Origin: Variovorax davisae
Lineage (GTDB): Bacteria > Pseudomonadota > Gammaproteobacteria > Burkholderiales > Burkholderiaceae_C
DNA: 64,000 nucleotides
Direction: 5' to 3'
Assembly (NCBI RefSeq): GCF_030316845.1
Contig: NZ_JASZYS010000008.1
Span: 1 to 64,000 of the forward strand
Shown: piece by piece, positions 35,164 to 45,308 of the stretch
Numbering within the stretch: position 1 is the first letter of the stretch
Layout of the letters: each line of letters opens with the position of its first letter
Notes under the pieces: model-generated
Told to the model about the DNA's origin: nothing
The model's input: the letters and a program-made list of their open reading frames with translations, nothing else
Database searches by the model: none
Program-made: the position numbers and the translations under genes

Positions 35164-36325
35164 CGCGGCCGTCCGCCCGCGGGCTGGCGAGCCAGGGCGA
35201 GAACTGGGCGAGGTAGAGCGCGAACGCCAGCGTCCACGCCCCCGCCGCGACGTACAGCGCCGTGCCTTGCCAGGGCGGCGGCAGCCCGGGCGCGGCCACC
35301 CGCACCAGCGCCGCCGCCATCACCAGCACATAGGCCGCGATCTCGTTGCACGAAGCCGTCAGGTCCCGCCCGGTGTGGCCGCGGGCCGTCCGGGTCATCA
35401 TGCCGATGACCAGGCCGCCGATGCAGCCGACCGCCAGCGCATGCACGCCGGCGGTGCTGCCGATCCAGCCGGCCTCGGCGGCCGCCAGCAGCGCCAGGCC
35501 GGCCGGCAGCCAGGCATGGGCGGCGTGCAGCACCGACAGGATCGGCCGCCGCCGGCTCGCCGCCGGCGCCCAGCGGCCGAGCCGCAGCGCCTGCAGCACG
35601 GCGGCGACGGCCAGGGTCGCGGCGCCCAGGGCGGCGAGCGATCCCGCGACCCACAGCCCGAGGCCGAGCGCCGTGCAGCCGACGGCCGCAGGCGTCAGCC
35701 AGCGCGGCTCGGTGATCCGAAGGCCCGGGGTGACGCTCTGCGTGAAAGCCGGGATCACGCGGCCGGCGACGATCGAGACCAGGATCACGACCAGCGCCAG
35801 GCCGGCATGCAGGGCGCGCATCGGATCGGCCCCGGGCACGCCGAGGACGCCCAGGTGGAAGGCCGCATTCGCGGCCGCCAGAAGCGCCAGCACCGCCACC
35901 ACCTTGAGGTTGCGCGTGTTGCGCGCGCGCAGGATCAGGGTGGCGAAGACCAGCGCGGCGGCGACGAGGAACAGGGTGTCGATCGCTGCGAAGAGCGGCG
36001 CAGGCGCCGCGACCGAGGCGATGCGCCCCGCCAGCCAGAGCAGCCAGAGGGCCGCCAGCGGCGCGCCGCGCGGGGTCGGAAGGCCGGTCCAGACCTTGCC
36101 CGCGGTCAGCAGGAAACCGACGATCACGGCGGCGACGAAGCCGAACAGCATCTCGTGCGCATGCCAGTAGATCGGCGGCAGCTGGTTCGGCAGCGCCGCA
36201 TGGCCGCTCAGCAGTCCTGCCCACAGCGCCATCCAGGCCACGCCGGCGACCGCCGCGCCGAGGTAGAACGGGCGGAAGGCCAGCCGCAGCAGCGGCAGGC
36301 CCGTCGGTGGGGGTGCCTTTAACAT
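35156..36325 (-). CDS. nnrS: NnrS family haem-copper membrane protein (nitrosative stress)
   Basis: A 389-residue membrane protein with about 12 hydrophobic helices, matching NnrS, known from denitrifiers to protect against NO. Seen: LRLAFRPFYL, the HAHEMLFGF motif, HAGLALVVILVSIVAGRVIPAF and GMMTRTARGHTGR, with conserved His residues for haem or copper. Start: the ATG at 36325 preceding LKAPPPTG; an ATG two codons upstream (36331) is possible. No ribosome binding site is present and a TATAAA (minus strand, 36341-36346) lies only ~16-21 bases upstream, so the mRNA would be nearly leaderless. First gene of the pair with the truncated hemoglobin. Confidence 0.9.
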   Translation of the reverse strand: MLKAPPPTGLPLLRLAFRPFYLGAAVAGVAWMALWAGLLSGHAALPNQLPPIYWHAHEMLFGFVAAVIVGFLLTAGKVWTGLPTPRGAPLAALWLLWLAGRIASVAAPAPLFAAIDTLFLVAAALVFATLILRARNTRNLKVVAVLALLAAANAAFHLGVLGVPGADPMRALHAGLALVVILVSIVAGRVIPAFTQSVTPGLRITEPRWLTPAAVGCTALGLGLWVAGSLAALGAATLAVAAVLQALRLGRWAPAASRRRPILSVLHAAHAWLPAGLALLAAAEAGWIGSTAGVHALAVGCIGGLVIGMMTRTARGHTGRDLTASCNEIAAYVLVMAAALVRVAAPGLPPPWQGTALYVAAGAWTLAFALYLAQFSPWLASPRADGRDG

Positions 36326-36340
36326 ATACATGAAATGTAT
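36326..36340. promoter_or_regulatory. Predicted NsrR operator
   Basis: ATACATGAAATGTAT is a perfect 6+3+6 inverted repeat between the divergent nnrS and nsrR-like genes. The half-site ATGTATTT resembles known NsrR half-sites (ATGYATTT). It lies directly downstream of a TATAAA (minus strand, 36341-36346), i.e. over the expected transcription start of nnrS, where a repressor would block it. Confidence 0.6.
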
Positions 36341-36384
36341 TTTATAGACGGCACGACGGCAAAGCAATAGATAAAATGCAGCTT

Positions 36385-36927
36385 ATGCGACTGACCCTCT
36401 TCACGGACTATTCCCTGCGCGTGCTCCTGGTGCTGGCGACCCGCACCGAGTCGCTGGTCACCATCGCCGACCTCTCCAAGGCCTTCGACATCTCGAACGC
36501 GCACCTGATGAAGGTCACCCACATGCTGGGCAAGTCGGGCTGGGTCGAGACCGTGCGCGGGCGCAACGGCGGCATGCGGCTGGCGGCCCATCCGTCGAAG
36601 CTCAAGGTCGGCACCATCGTGCGCCACCTCGAGAGCGATTTCGCGCTGGTCGAGTGCTTCGGCGACGACAACCGCTGCGTGCTGACCGGCGGCTGCGAGC
36701 TGGCTGCCGTGCTGGCGCGCGCGATGCAGGCCTTCCTCGACGAACTCGACCGCTACAGCCTGGCCGACCTGGCGAATGCCAGCCCGGCGCTGATGGTGCT
36801 GCCGCTGTGGCAGGAGGTCACCTGGCACGCGCCGGCGCGGCCGCCCAGCATCGAGGTCGTGCCGGGCGTCGCCCAGGCGCTGCTGAGCGAGCCCGCCACC
36901 CGGACGCGGGGCCGGCGCCGCGGCTGA
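36385..36927 (+). CDS. nsrR: NsrR, Rrf2-family nitric oxide sensor
   Basis: A 180-residue Rrf2-family repressor. The N-terminus RLTLFTDYSLRVLLVLA and HTH AFDISNAHLMKVTHMLG-KSGWV match NsrR. Cysteines at residues 91, 98 and 104 (ECFGDDNRC, TGGCEL) can bind the iron-sulfur cluster that reacts with NO; E. coli NsrR has Cys91, 96 and 102. The length is above E. coli NsrR (141) because of a C-terminal extension ending in an Arg-rich tail. I chose 36385 because family members start M-x-L-T; the ATG at 36376 is in frame. It probably represses nnrS and itself through the dyad at 36326. Confidence 0.88.
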   Translation: MRLTLFTDYSLRVLLVLATRTESLVTIADLSKAFDISNAHLMKVTHMLGKSGWVETVRGRNGGMRLAAHPSKLKVGTIVRHLESDFALVECFGDDNRCVLTGGCELAAVLARAMQAFLDELDRYSLADLANASPALMVLPLWQEVTWHAPARPPSIEVVPGVAQALLSEPATRTRGRRRG

Positions 36928-36982
36928 GGGCGCGGTCCGGAGGACAATCGGGGAAATTCCGCTCGATATCAAAGCCACGACC

Positions 36983-38107
36983 ATGTCCCGTCTCGACGAT
37001 CCCCTCCACGATGCCGAAATCGGCTCCCGCGACAGCACCCTCGACACCACCCGGATCGACGACGTGCGCATCGGCGCGGTGCGCCCGCTCATGACCCCGG
37101 CGCTGCTGCAGGAGCGCGTGCCGGTGCGCGACAACACGCTGGCGCTGGTCGAAGGCAGCCGCGCCGCCATCGCCGACGTGCTGCACGGCCGCGACGACCG
37201 GCTGGTGGTGGTGGTCGGTCCCTGCTCGATCCACGACCACGACCAGGCGATCGAATACGCGCAGCGCCTGAAGGCGGTGGCCGATTCGCTGCAGGACGAC
37301 CTGCTGATCGTGATGCGCGCCTATTTCGAGAAGCCCCGCACCACCGTCGGCTGGAAGGGCTACATCAACGACCCGCACCTGGACGGCAGCTTCGCGATCA
37401 ACGAGGGCCTGGAGCGCGCCCGCCGCCTGCTGCTCGAACTCACCACCCTGGGCCTGCCGACCGGCACCGAGTTCCTCGACCTGCTGAGCCCGCAGTTCAT
37501 TGCCGACCTGATCGCCTGGGGCGCCATCGGCGCCCGCACCACCGAGAGCCAGAGCCATCGCCAGCTGGCCTCGGGCCTGAGCTGCCCGGTCGGCTTCAAG
37601 AACGGCACCGACGGCAGCGTCAAGGTGGCGGCCGACGCCATCCTCGCGGCCCGCGCGCCGCATGCCTTCATGGGCATGACCAAGATGGGCATGGCGGCGA
37701 TCTTCGAGACCCGCGGCAACGACGACTGCCACGTGATCCTGCGCGGCGGCAAGGCCCCCAATTATTCGGCCGCCGACGTGGCGGCCAGCTGCGAGGCGCT
37801 GCTGGCCAACGGCCTGCGGCCCCAGGTCATGATCGACGTCTCGCACGGCAACAGCAGCAAGCAGCACCAGCGGCAGATCGTGGTGGCCCAGGACGTGGCG
37901 GCGCAGATCGCCGGCGGCGAGCGCCGCATCACCGGCCTCATGATCGAGAGCCACCTCGAGGAAGGCCGGCAGGACCTGAAGCCGGGCGTGGCGCTGCGGC
38001 ACGGCGTCTCGATCACCGATGCCTGCATCGGCTTCGCGCAGACGGTGCCGGTGCTCGAGGGGCTGGCGACGGCGGTCAAGGCGCGGCGGCGCCTGTCGAA
38101 GGCGTGA
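36983..38107 (+). CDS. aroG: 3-deoxy-7-phosphoheptulonate synthase, type I (AroF/G/H)
   Basis: A 374-residue cytoplasmic enzyme that condenses phosphoenolpyruvate and erythrose 4-phosphate, the first step of the shikimate pathway. Motifs are VVGPCSIHDHDQAI, YFEKPRTTVGWKGYINDP, GTEFLD, the GFKNGTDGS loop and DVSHGNSSKQH, with metal ligands Cys and His/Glu/Asp in the usual places. Length matches type I-alpha enzymes (about 350-370). Feedback specificity (Phe, Tyr or Trp) cannot be read with confidence, so the symbol is a family name. No other aromatic biosynthesis genes are near. The ABC ATPase gene follows with a 4-base overlap. Confidence 0.92.
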   Translation: MSRLDDPLHDAEIGSRDSTLDTTRIDDVRIGAVRPLMTPALLQERVPVRDNTLALVEGSRAAIADVLHGRDDRLVVVVGPCSIHDHDQAIEYAQRLKAVADSLQDDLLIVMRAYFEKPRTTVGWKGYINDPHLDGSFAINEGLERARRLLLELTTLGLPTGTEFLDLLSPQFIADLIAWGAIGARTTESQSHRQLASGLSCPVGFKNGTDGSVKVAADAILAARAPHAFMGMTKMGMAAIFETRGNDDCHVILRGGKAPNYSAADVAASCEALLANGLRPQVMIDVSHGNSSKQHQRQIVVAQDVAAQIAGGERRITGLMIESHLEEGRQDLKPGVALRHGVSITDACIGFAQTVPVLEGLATAVKARRRLSKA

Positions 38108-38742
38108 CGCGCGAGCAGGCCGGCGAGCGCCCGCTGCTCGACGTCCGCGATCTCGGCTTCGCCTATCCCGGCCAGCCTGCGCTCGCCACCGCATGGTCGG
38201 CGTCGATCGGCGCTGGCGTGACGCTGCTGCACGGCGACACCGGCAGCGGCAAGTCCAGCTTGCTGCGGGTGCTGGCCGGGACCCTGGCCGCCCGGGGGCA
38301 ATTGAAGCTGAACGGCGTGCGGCTGGACGAAGACCCGCAGCGCTATCGCCGCAGCGTCTTCTTCGTCGATCCCGCCACCGACGCCTTCGATCCGATGACG
38401 GTGGGTGCCTGCACCGCCGCGCTGTGCGAGGGCGACGCCGGCTTCGACGCGGCGCTCTGGCAGCGCGTGGTCGACGGCTTCGCGCTCGCGCCGCACCTCG
38501 AGAAGTCGATGTTCATGCTGTCGACCGGCTCCAAGCGCAAGGTCTGGCTGGCGGCCGCGCTGGCATCGGGGCGCCCGCTGCTGCTGCTCGACGAGCCGAC
38601 CGGCGGTCTCGATGCGGCCTCGATCCGCTGCCTCTGGCGCACCCTGGCCGAGGCGTCGCAGCGCCGGGCCGTCGTGGTCGCGAGCGGCGAGCGCATCGAT
38701 GCGCTGCCGCTGGCGGCGACGCTCGCGCTGCCGCTGGGCTGA
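38104..38742 (+). CDS. Orphan ABC-type ATPase
   Basis: A 212-residue ATPase. Walker A is GDTGSGKSS, Walker B is LLLLDEPTGGLD. The signature is degenerate (LSTGSKRK instead of LSGGQ), and the H-loop His is not seen (VVVASGE). It is shortened compared with typical subunits (about 230-250), resembling CcmA-type. The start is a GTG at 38104 overlapping the aroG stop (GTGA), so it is translated after aroG. No permease or binding protein is nearby. It may serve a distant permease or act as a soluble regulator. The link to aromatic biosynthesis may be fortuitous. Confidence 0.75.
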   Translation: MTREQAGERPLLDVRDLGFAYPGQPALATAWSASIGAGVTLLHGDTGSGKSSLLRVLAGTLAARGQLKLNGVRLDEDPQRYRRSVFFVDPATDAFDPMTVGACTAALCEGDAGFDAALWQRVVDGFALAPHLEKSMFMLSTGSKRKVWLAAALASGRPLLLLDEPTGGLDAASIRCLWRTLAEASQRRAVVVASGERIDALPLAATLALPLG

Positions 38743-38745
38743 GCG

Positions 38746-39246
38746 CTAAGGCGCCACCAGGCCGGGATGCGGCTCGGCCTCGGGCGCCAGGTCCAGCATC
38801 GTGCCGCGGCAGTTCTCGGCGCCGCAGCGGCAGGGGTAATCGGCCGGCGACGAGCCGTCGTCGGCCGTGAGCCCGTAGTCGATGAAGAGCTCGTCGCCGG
38901 CCTCCACCGGCACCAGGGTCTGGAACCTGAGTTCGAGGCGGCCCGCGTCGTCGTATTCCTCCACCGCCTCGCAGTTCGGATTGCAGGAATGGTTCAGGTG
39001 GCGGGTGGCGTTGCCGCCCTTGCCGCCGTCGATGATCTCCTCGTTGGAGAGCTTGAACAGATAGGTCAGCTGGTCGTTCCACTGGCGGGCGGCGACCTGC
39101 TCGGCCGTGTAGCGCCGGCCTTCGTAGAGGCCCAGCAGGGCATGGGCGGGCAGGTCGCGGGTGGCGAAGGCGCCGAGTCCGTGGACGCCGCTGGGTGACA
39201 CCCGCAGGCAAGGCGTGGAGGAAGCGGATTTTCGGGCGACGGTCAT
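38746..39246 (-). CDS. SET-domain protein (lysine methyltransferase-like)
   Basis: A 166-residue protein that is nearly all SET domain, the fold used by histone lysine methyltransferases. N-terminal SGVHGLGAFATRDL starts the domain, followed by the NHSCNPNC S-adenosylmethionine-binding motif and the catalytic-region GDELFIDYG. A post-SET zinc site is suggested by CRCGAENCRGTM. Bacterial examples occur sporadically; their protein substrate is unknown. No chromatin-like protein gene is next to it. It is convergent with the ABC ATPase gene 3 bases away. Start ATG at 39246; an alternative downstream start is unlikely. Confidence 0.85.
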   Translation of the reverse strand: MTVARKSASSTPCLRVSPSGVHGLGAFATRDLPAHALLGLYEGRRYTAEQVAARQWNDQLTYLFKLSNEEIIDGGKGGNATRHLNHSCNPNCEAVEEYDDAGRLELRFQTLVPVEAGDELFIDYGLTADDGSSPADYPCRCGAENCRGTMLDLAPEAEPHPGLVAP

Positions 39247-39311
39247 GGCGGGCGGGTCGAAGGGCGGGAGCGCAGCCGGCGCTGCGGGCCACGGCCCCGC
39301 ATCGTACCCGC

Positions 39312-39752
39312 TCAGGCCTGGGCCTTGAACGCCGGCAGTTTGGCGCCGAGCCGCTCGCCCATGGCCTGGCCGAGCGCCTGCAGCCCGCTCAGCGGCCGCA
39401 CCATGACCTCGAACTCGACGATCTTGCCGTCCTCGTCGAAGCGGACCAGGTCGATGCCCTTGAGCTTCTTGTCGCCGACGCGGGCGCTGAACTCCAGCAC
39501 CACGTTCAGGCCATCGTCGCTGGCCAGTTCGCGGTGGTAGACGAAATCCTCGAACACGTCGATGACCGTCCCGAGCACCAGCAGAACGGCTTCCGCCGGT
39601 GCATAGGCGTTGTACGCCATCGGCGAGCGGAACGAGGCATCGGGATGGACGATGGTCGCCAGCTGGCTCAGGTCGCGGCGGGCGATCATGTCGTGCCAGG
39701 CGGCGAGGGAGGTGGCGACGGCCGGCTTCAGCCGCGTGAGGTTGGAAGTCAT
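39312..39752 (-). CDS. SnoaL/NTF2-like domain protein
   Basis: A 146-residue cytoplasmic protein of the NTF2-like superfamily (SnoaL type), which forms alpha+beta barrels with a pocket. Visible features: AWHDMIARRDLSQLATIVHPDASFRSP, then a hydrophobic helix (AVLLVLGTVIDVFEDF) and FDEDGKIVEFEVMVRP. These proteins include isomerases and ligand-binding proteins; the function here is unknown. It lies 36 bases downstream of fadH and on the same strand, so they may share a transcript. Confidence 0.8.
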   Translation of the reverse strand: MTSNLTRLKPAVATSLAAWHDMIARRDLSQLATIVHPDASFRSPMAYNAYAPAEAVLLVLGTVIDVFEDFVYHRELASDDGLNVVLEFSARVGDKKLKGIDLVRFDEDGKIVEFEVMVRPLSGLQALGQAMGERLGAKLPAFKAQA

Positions 39753-39788
39753 CTTAAAAGTCTCCTGTCTGCAGGTGTGTGAAACGGG

Positions 39789-42424
<2,636 letters not shown>

Positions 42425-42742
42425 GTGCGAAGCGCTGTCGCCGGCGTGATCGATCGCATCAAGGTCGCGATCGCCCACGACGGGTTGACGGCGCAGCAGC
42501 GGCCGGGGTCCGCAGCCCCGCTGGCTCAAGGAAGCGCTGGCGCAAGGCAAGGGCATGAGCGAGCGGGCGGGCTGACCGGACGGCGGTCCGAAGCGGCGCC
42601 GGATGGCGCCCGTCGCGCGAAAGGCGACAGAGTGCTGAACGGTTCCGTGCATTTGTGCGCAAATCGCGGTATACAGCGAGTTGTAGCTCTTTCGGCTTCA
42701 TTGGGGCCGTTTCACAATCGCTCAATCCCGATCGCCCCGCCC
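42425..42742. other. Intergenic region without a recognisable gene
   Basis: 318 bases upstream of the hypothetical gene at 42743. A promoter-like AT-richer patch lies at 42640-42700, with a short ATTTG/CAAAT inverted repeat around 42650, but nothing decisive. No frame here has a start signal or family resemblance. Confidence 0.35.
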
Positions 42743-43276
42743 ATGAAAGCCACGCCCTTCCTCGGAACACTGCATCGACTCCGCAGTCGCCTTCGACTTC
42801 TGTTCGGGCGGCACCGGGCGCTGCGTTCGGCGCCGCGCGTGGTGGCCTCGGCCGCACCGCGGCTGCGGGCCGAGACGCCGGTGTCGCGGACGGTGGCTTC
42901 CCGGCCGATGCCGATCGCGCCCGAGGCGTTGAACCCGGCGCTGCGCGATGCGCCGGAGCCGGTCGACATGCCGGCGGTCGTCGCGCCCGTCGCCGCCCCG
43001 GTGGCGACGCCGATCGTGGCCAAGCCGGCCGAGGCGCAGCCGCCGGCCAAGACCATGCGTTCGCTCGAGGAGGTGCGCGCCGACCTCGCCCGGCTGCGCG
43101 AGAGTGCCAAGGAGCGGCACGCGCGGGCGCCCGTTGTGCCGCGTCGCGACATCAGCTTCGAGCCGACCGATTTCATGGATTTCGCCAAGCCGGAGCCAGC
43201 ACCCGAGCCGGACGAGCCTTTCGAGCAGACGGCGTTTCTCGACTTCACGACCCTGAAGCCGCGCGCCCAGCGCTGA
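42743..43276 (+). CDS. Hypothetical Ala/Pro-rich protein with duplicated C-terminal motif
   Basis: A 177-residue protein of unknown function. The N-terminus is strongly basic (LHRLRSRLRLLFGRHRALR), the centre is Ala/Pro/Val-rich and probably disordered. A short coiled helix (RSLEEVRADLARLRESAKERH) precedes two copies of a nine-residue motif, FEPTDFMDF and FEQTAFLDF, in an acidic tail. That pattern suggests a docking peptide. No signal peptide. Coding status is supported by start position, GC pattern and the internal repeat, not by homology. It is convergent with the SH3-domain gene 8 bases away. Confidence 0.6.
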   Translation: MKATPFLGTLHRLRSRLRLLFGRHRALRSAPRVVASAAPRLRAETPVSRTVASRPMPIAPEALNPALRDAPEPVDMPAVVAPVAAPVATPIVAKPAEAQPPAKTMRSLEEVRADLARLRESAKERHARAPVVPRRDISFEPTDFMDFAKPEPAPEPDEPFEQTAFLDFTTLKPRAQR

Positions 43277-43283
43277 CGCTGAG

Positions 43284-43640
43284 CTAGCCGGCGGGCCGGA
43301 CCGGCGTGTCTCTCGGGCGCGCCGGAGGCGGCCGCGACGATCCCCGCTCGTCGACGACCGGCACCCGCCCACGAACCGGATGCTGCAGGTAGCGCGAATC
43401 CACCCAGCCGCGGTGGCGCCGCGTGACCACCTGGCACCAGTGCCAGCTGCTGATGCAGCCTGTCACCCGGACCGCGGTGCGTGCGGGCAGGACCGTCATG
43501 ACTTCGAAGAAGCGATCGGGCCCGGTGCGCATGTTGACTGCGCGCGTGGTCGACGTGTCGAGCGCGAGCGCCGACAGCGGCACCAGCAGCAGCGCAGCCA
43601 GGACGAAGCGCCGGACCGGCGGGGCGGCCACCGGCCTCAC
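43284..43640 (-). CDS. Exported bacterial SH3 domain protein
   Basis: A 118-residue exported protein. The signal peptide (FVLAALLLVPLSALA) is followed by a bacterial SH3 domain: AVNMRTGPDRFFEVMTVLP, then VRVTGCISSWHWCQVV and GWVDSRYLQ. A Pro/Arg-rich tail follows. Such domains bind cell-wall peptides or proteins. The ATG at 43640 overlaps the stop of the Gly-zipper lipoprotein gene (ATGA), the last of a three-gene leftward set. Role: envelope, unknown partner. Confidence 0.8.
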   Translation of the reverse strand: MRPVAAPPVRRFVLAALLLVPLSALALDTSTTRAVNMRTGPDRFFEVMTVLPARTAVRVTGCISSWHWCQVVTRRHRGWVDSRYLQHPVRGRVPVVDERGSSRPPPARPRDTPVRPAG

Positions 43641-43873
43641 CAGCCCATCTGTTGCTGCCGGCCGCCCCTGATGTTGCCGGCCACGCCGCCGGCGAGGCCG
43701 CCGATGGCGGCGCCGGTCCAGGCGTCGCCGCCCGAGATGGCCGCGATGCCGGCGCCGCCCGCCGCGCCCATGGCCGCCCCGCTCATCGTTCCCTGTTGCC
43801 GCGGGGTCATGTCGGTGCAGCCAGCCAGCAGCGTGATTGCCGCGACGATCGCCATCCAGTGAAGTCGTTTCAT
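43637..43873 (-). CDS. Small glycine-zipper lipoprotein
   Basis: A 78-residue predicted lipoprotein. Signal peptide with lipobox LLAGC (Cys19), then a Gly/Ala-rich zipper (GAAMGAAGGAGIAAISGG, AAIGGLAGGVAGNI) like those of small outer membrane Gly-zipper proteins. Start ATG at 43873. The frame continues far upstream, but the stretch is the opposite reading of neighbouring genes and lacks start signals. It lies in a tight leftward set of three envelope proteins. Confidence 0.85.
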   Translation of the reverse strand: MKRLHWMAIVAAITLLAGCTDMTPRQQGTMSGAAMGAAGGAGIAAISGGDAWTGAAIGGLAGGVAGNIRGGRQQQMGW

Positions 43874-43884
43874 ATCGCTCTCCG

Positions 43885-44268
43885 TCACTTGTTCTTCTGC
43901 AGGCCGGGCAGGGCCATCTCGAACCAGAGCGTGTCCAGCACCGGCCGCTTCAGCTTGGTCGGGTTGGCCGCATACCAGCGGTCGAGGCCTTCGCGCACGC
44001 TGTCGAGCGTCTGGCCCTGCATGCCCTTGGCCAGGCGCGGCACGAAGTTCTGCGCATCGGTGGGCGGGTTGGCGGCGAAGTAGGCGGTCTGGACCTGCAC
44101 CAGGTTGGCGATGCCGACCAGGTAGGCCTTCTTGACGGCCTCGCTCGAGGCGGTCCACTGCTCGCCGGTGACCAGCGGCAGGTCGGCGGCACGGGCCGGC
44201 AAGGCGCCCATCGCCAGTGACAGGCAGGTGGCGGCCACCGCCGCGCGCAGCCGAAGTTTCAGTCTCAT
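43885..44268 (-). CDS. Exported hypothetical protein
   Basis: A 127-residue exported protein of unknown family. The signal peptide (LRAAVAATCLSLAMGALPARA) is cut before ADLPLVTGEQ. The mature ~105 residues are helical, with SSEAVKKAYLVGIANLVQVQ and VPRLAKGMQGQTLDSVREGL. There are no cysteines in the mature part. Start: the ATG at 44268 with GGAG 8 bases upstream; ATG 44280 is the alternative. It is the first gene of the three-gene leftward envelope set and may supply its promoter. Confidence 0.75.
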   Translation of the reverse strand: MRLKLRLRAAVAATCLSLAMGALPARAADLPLVTGEQWTASSEAVKKAYLVGIANLVQVQTAYFAANPPTDAQNFVPRLAKGMQGQTLDSVREGLDRWYAANPTKLKRPVLDTLWFEMALPGLQKNK

Positions 44269-44367
44269 GGCGTTCTCCATCAGGTTGGCGTTGGGTGCGA
44301 GTCGTCGCGGATATTGCGCTGGGGTTTTGGCGCGTGTCAAACACATCGAAGAAGGGGCGCCGCGCGA

Positions 44368-45198
44368 TCAGGCGCCGACGCGCCGGGCGCGCACGTGCAG
44401 CGACATCGGCGCCACGTGGGTGTCCTCGATCACGGGGTGGGTCGCGTGCGGGGCCCTTCCGGCGGTGGGCTCGCCCAGCTTCTCGACCACCAGGCCGGCC
44501 GCGCCGAGGAGGTCGAACCACTGGCTCAGCGTGCGGTGGAAGATCGGCGTGCGAAAGGGCGCCACCTCGTGGCGTTGCTTGCCCGTCAGGGTCGAGAACC
44601 ACCAGCAGTCCACGCGCCCCTCGGTCGATTCGAAGTAGTCGCCGATCTCGATCGCGCGCGCCTTGCCCTTGCGGTCGCGCAGCACCCTGCGGTGAGGAGG
44701 GACGAAGCACGGGTGCAGGATGGAGAACTGCAGGAAGCCACCGGGCCGCAGCACGCGGCGAATCTCCTGCAGCGCGCGTCCCGGGTCCGGCATGTCCATC
44801 AGGGACATGAAGGCGGTGGCGAATTCGAACCGGCCATCGTCGAACGGCAGTTGCATCGCGTCGCCGACGGCATAGTCGATGCCGAGCGGGTCGACGGCTT
44901 CGCTGGCCTGCGCGTAGCGCACGAAGGTGGGTGCGATGTCCACGGCCGACATCTTCGCGCCAAGCCCGGCGAGTTGTCGCGTGTTGGCGCCTTCCCCGCA
45001 GCCGACGTCCAGGCCGCGCAGGCCGGCGACCGGCGGCAGCAGCGCGAGAAAGGCGGGCGTGTTCAGCAGGTCGCGAAAGACGTCGACGCCGAGACGGGCC
45101 TGTCGAGCCCACGCATCGGCGTTGTCTTCCCAAAGCCTGGCCACGTCCGTGGCCGCCAGTTCGCGCACCCGGCGCCGTCGCTGCGAAGTCTCCTGCAT
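44368..45198 (-). CDS. Class I SAM-dependent methyltransferase
   Basis: A 276-residue methyltransferase. Motif I is LDVGCGEGANTR, motif II SAVDIAP, motif post-I DAMQLPFDDGRFEFATAF, then MDMPDPGRALQEIRRVLRPGG. The C-terminal part has HVRARRVG. Substrate unknown. I prefer the ATG at 45198, with GAGG 5 bases upstream, over the in-frame ATG at 45240. No metabolic neighbours indicate a pathway. It is divergent from the META-domain gene. Confidence 0.82.
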   Translation of the reverse strand: MQETSQRRRRVRELAATDVARLWEDNADAWARQARLGVDVFRDLLNTPAFLALLPPVAGLRGLDVGCGEGANTRQLAGLGAKMSAVDIAPTFVRYAQASEAVDPLGIDYAVGDAMQLPFDDGRFEFATAFMSLMDMPDPGRALQEIRRVLRPGGFLQFSILHPCFVPPHRRVLRDRKGKARAIEIGDYFESTEGRVDCWWFSTLTGKQRHEVAPFRTPIFHRTLSQWFDLLGAAGLVVEKLGEPTAGRAPHATHPVIEDTHVAPMSLHVRARRVGA

Positions 45199-45308
45199 GA
45201 CCTCATTGGGGCGTGTCGGGGTGGGATCGTCGTCCCCCATCGAGGGGAGCCGAGCCGTCGCAACGCCCTGACTAAGATGCCGCACCGACACTGTCAGAGG
45301 AAAGCGAA

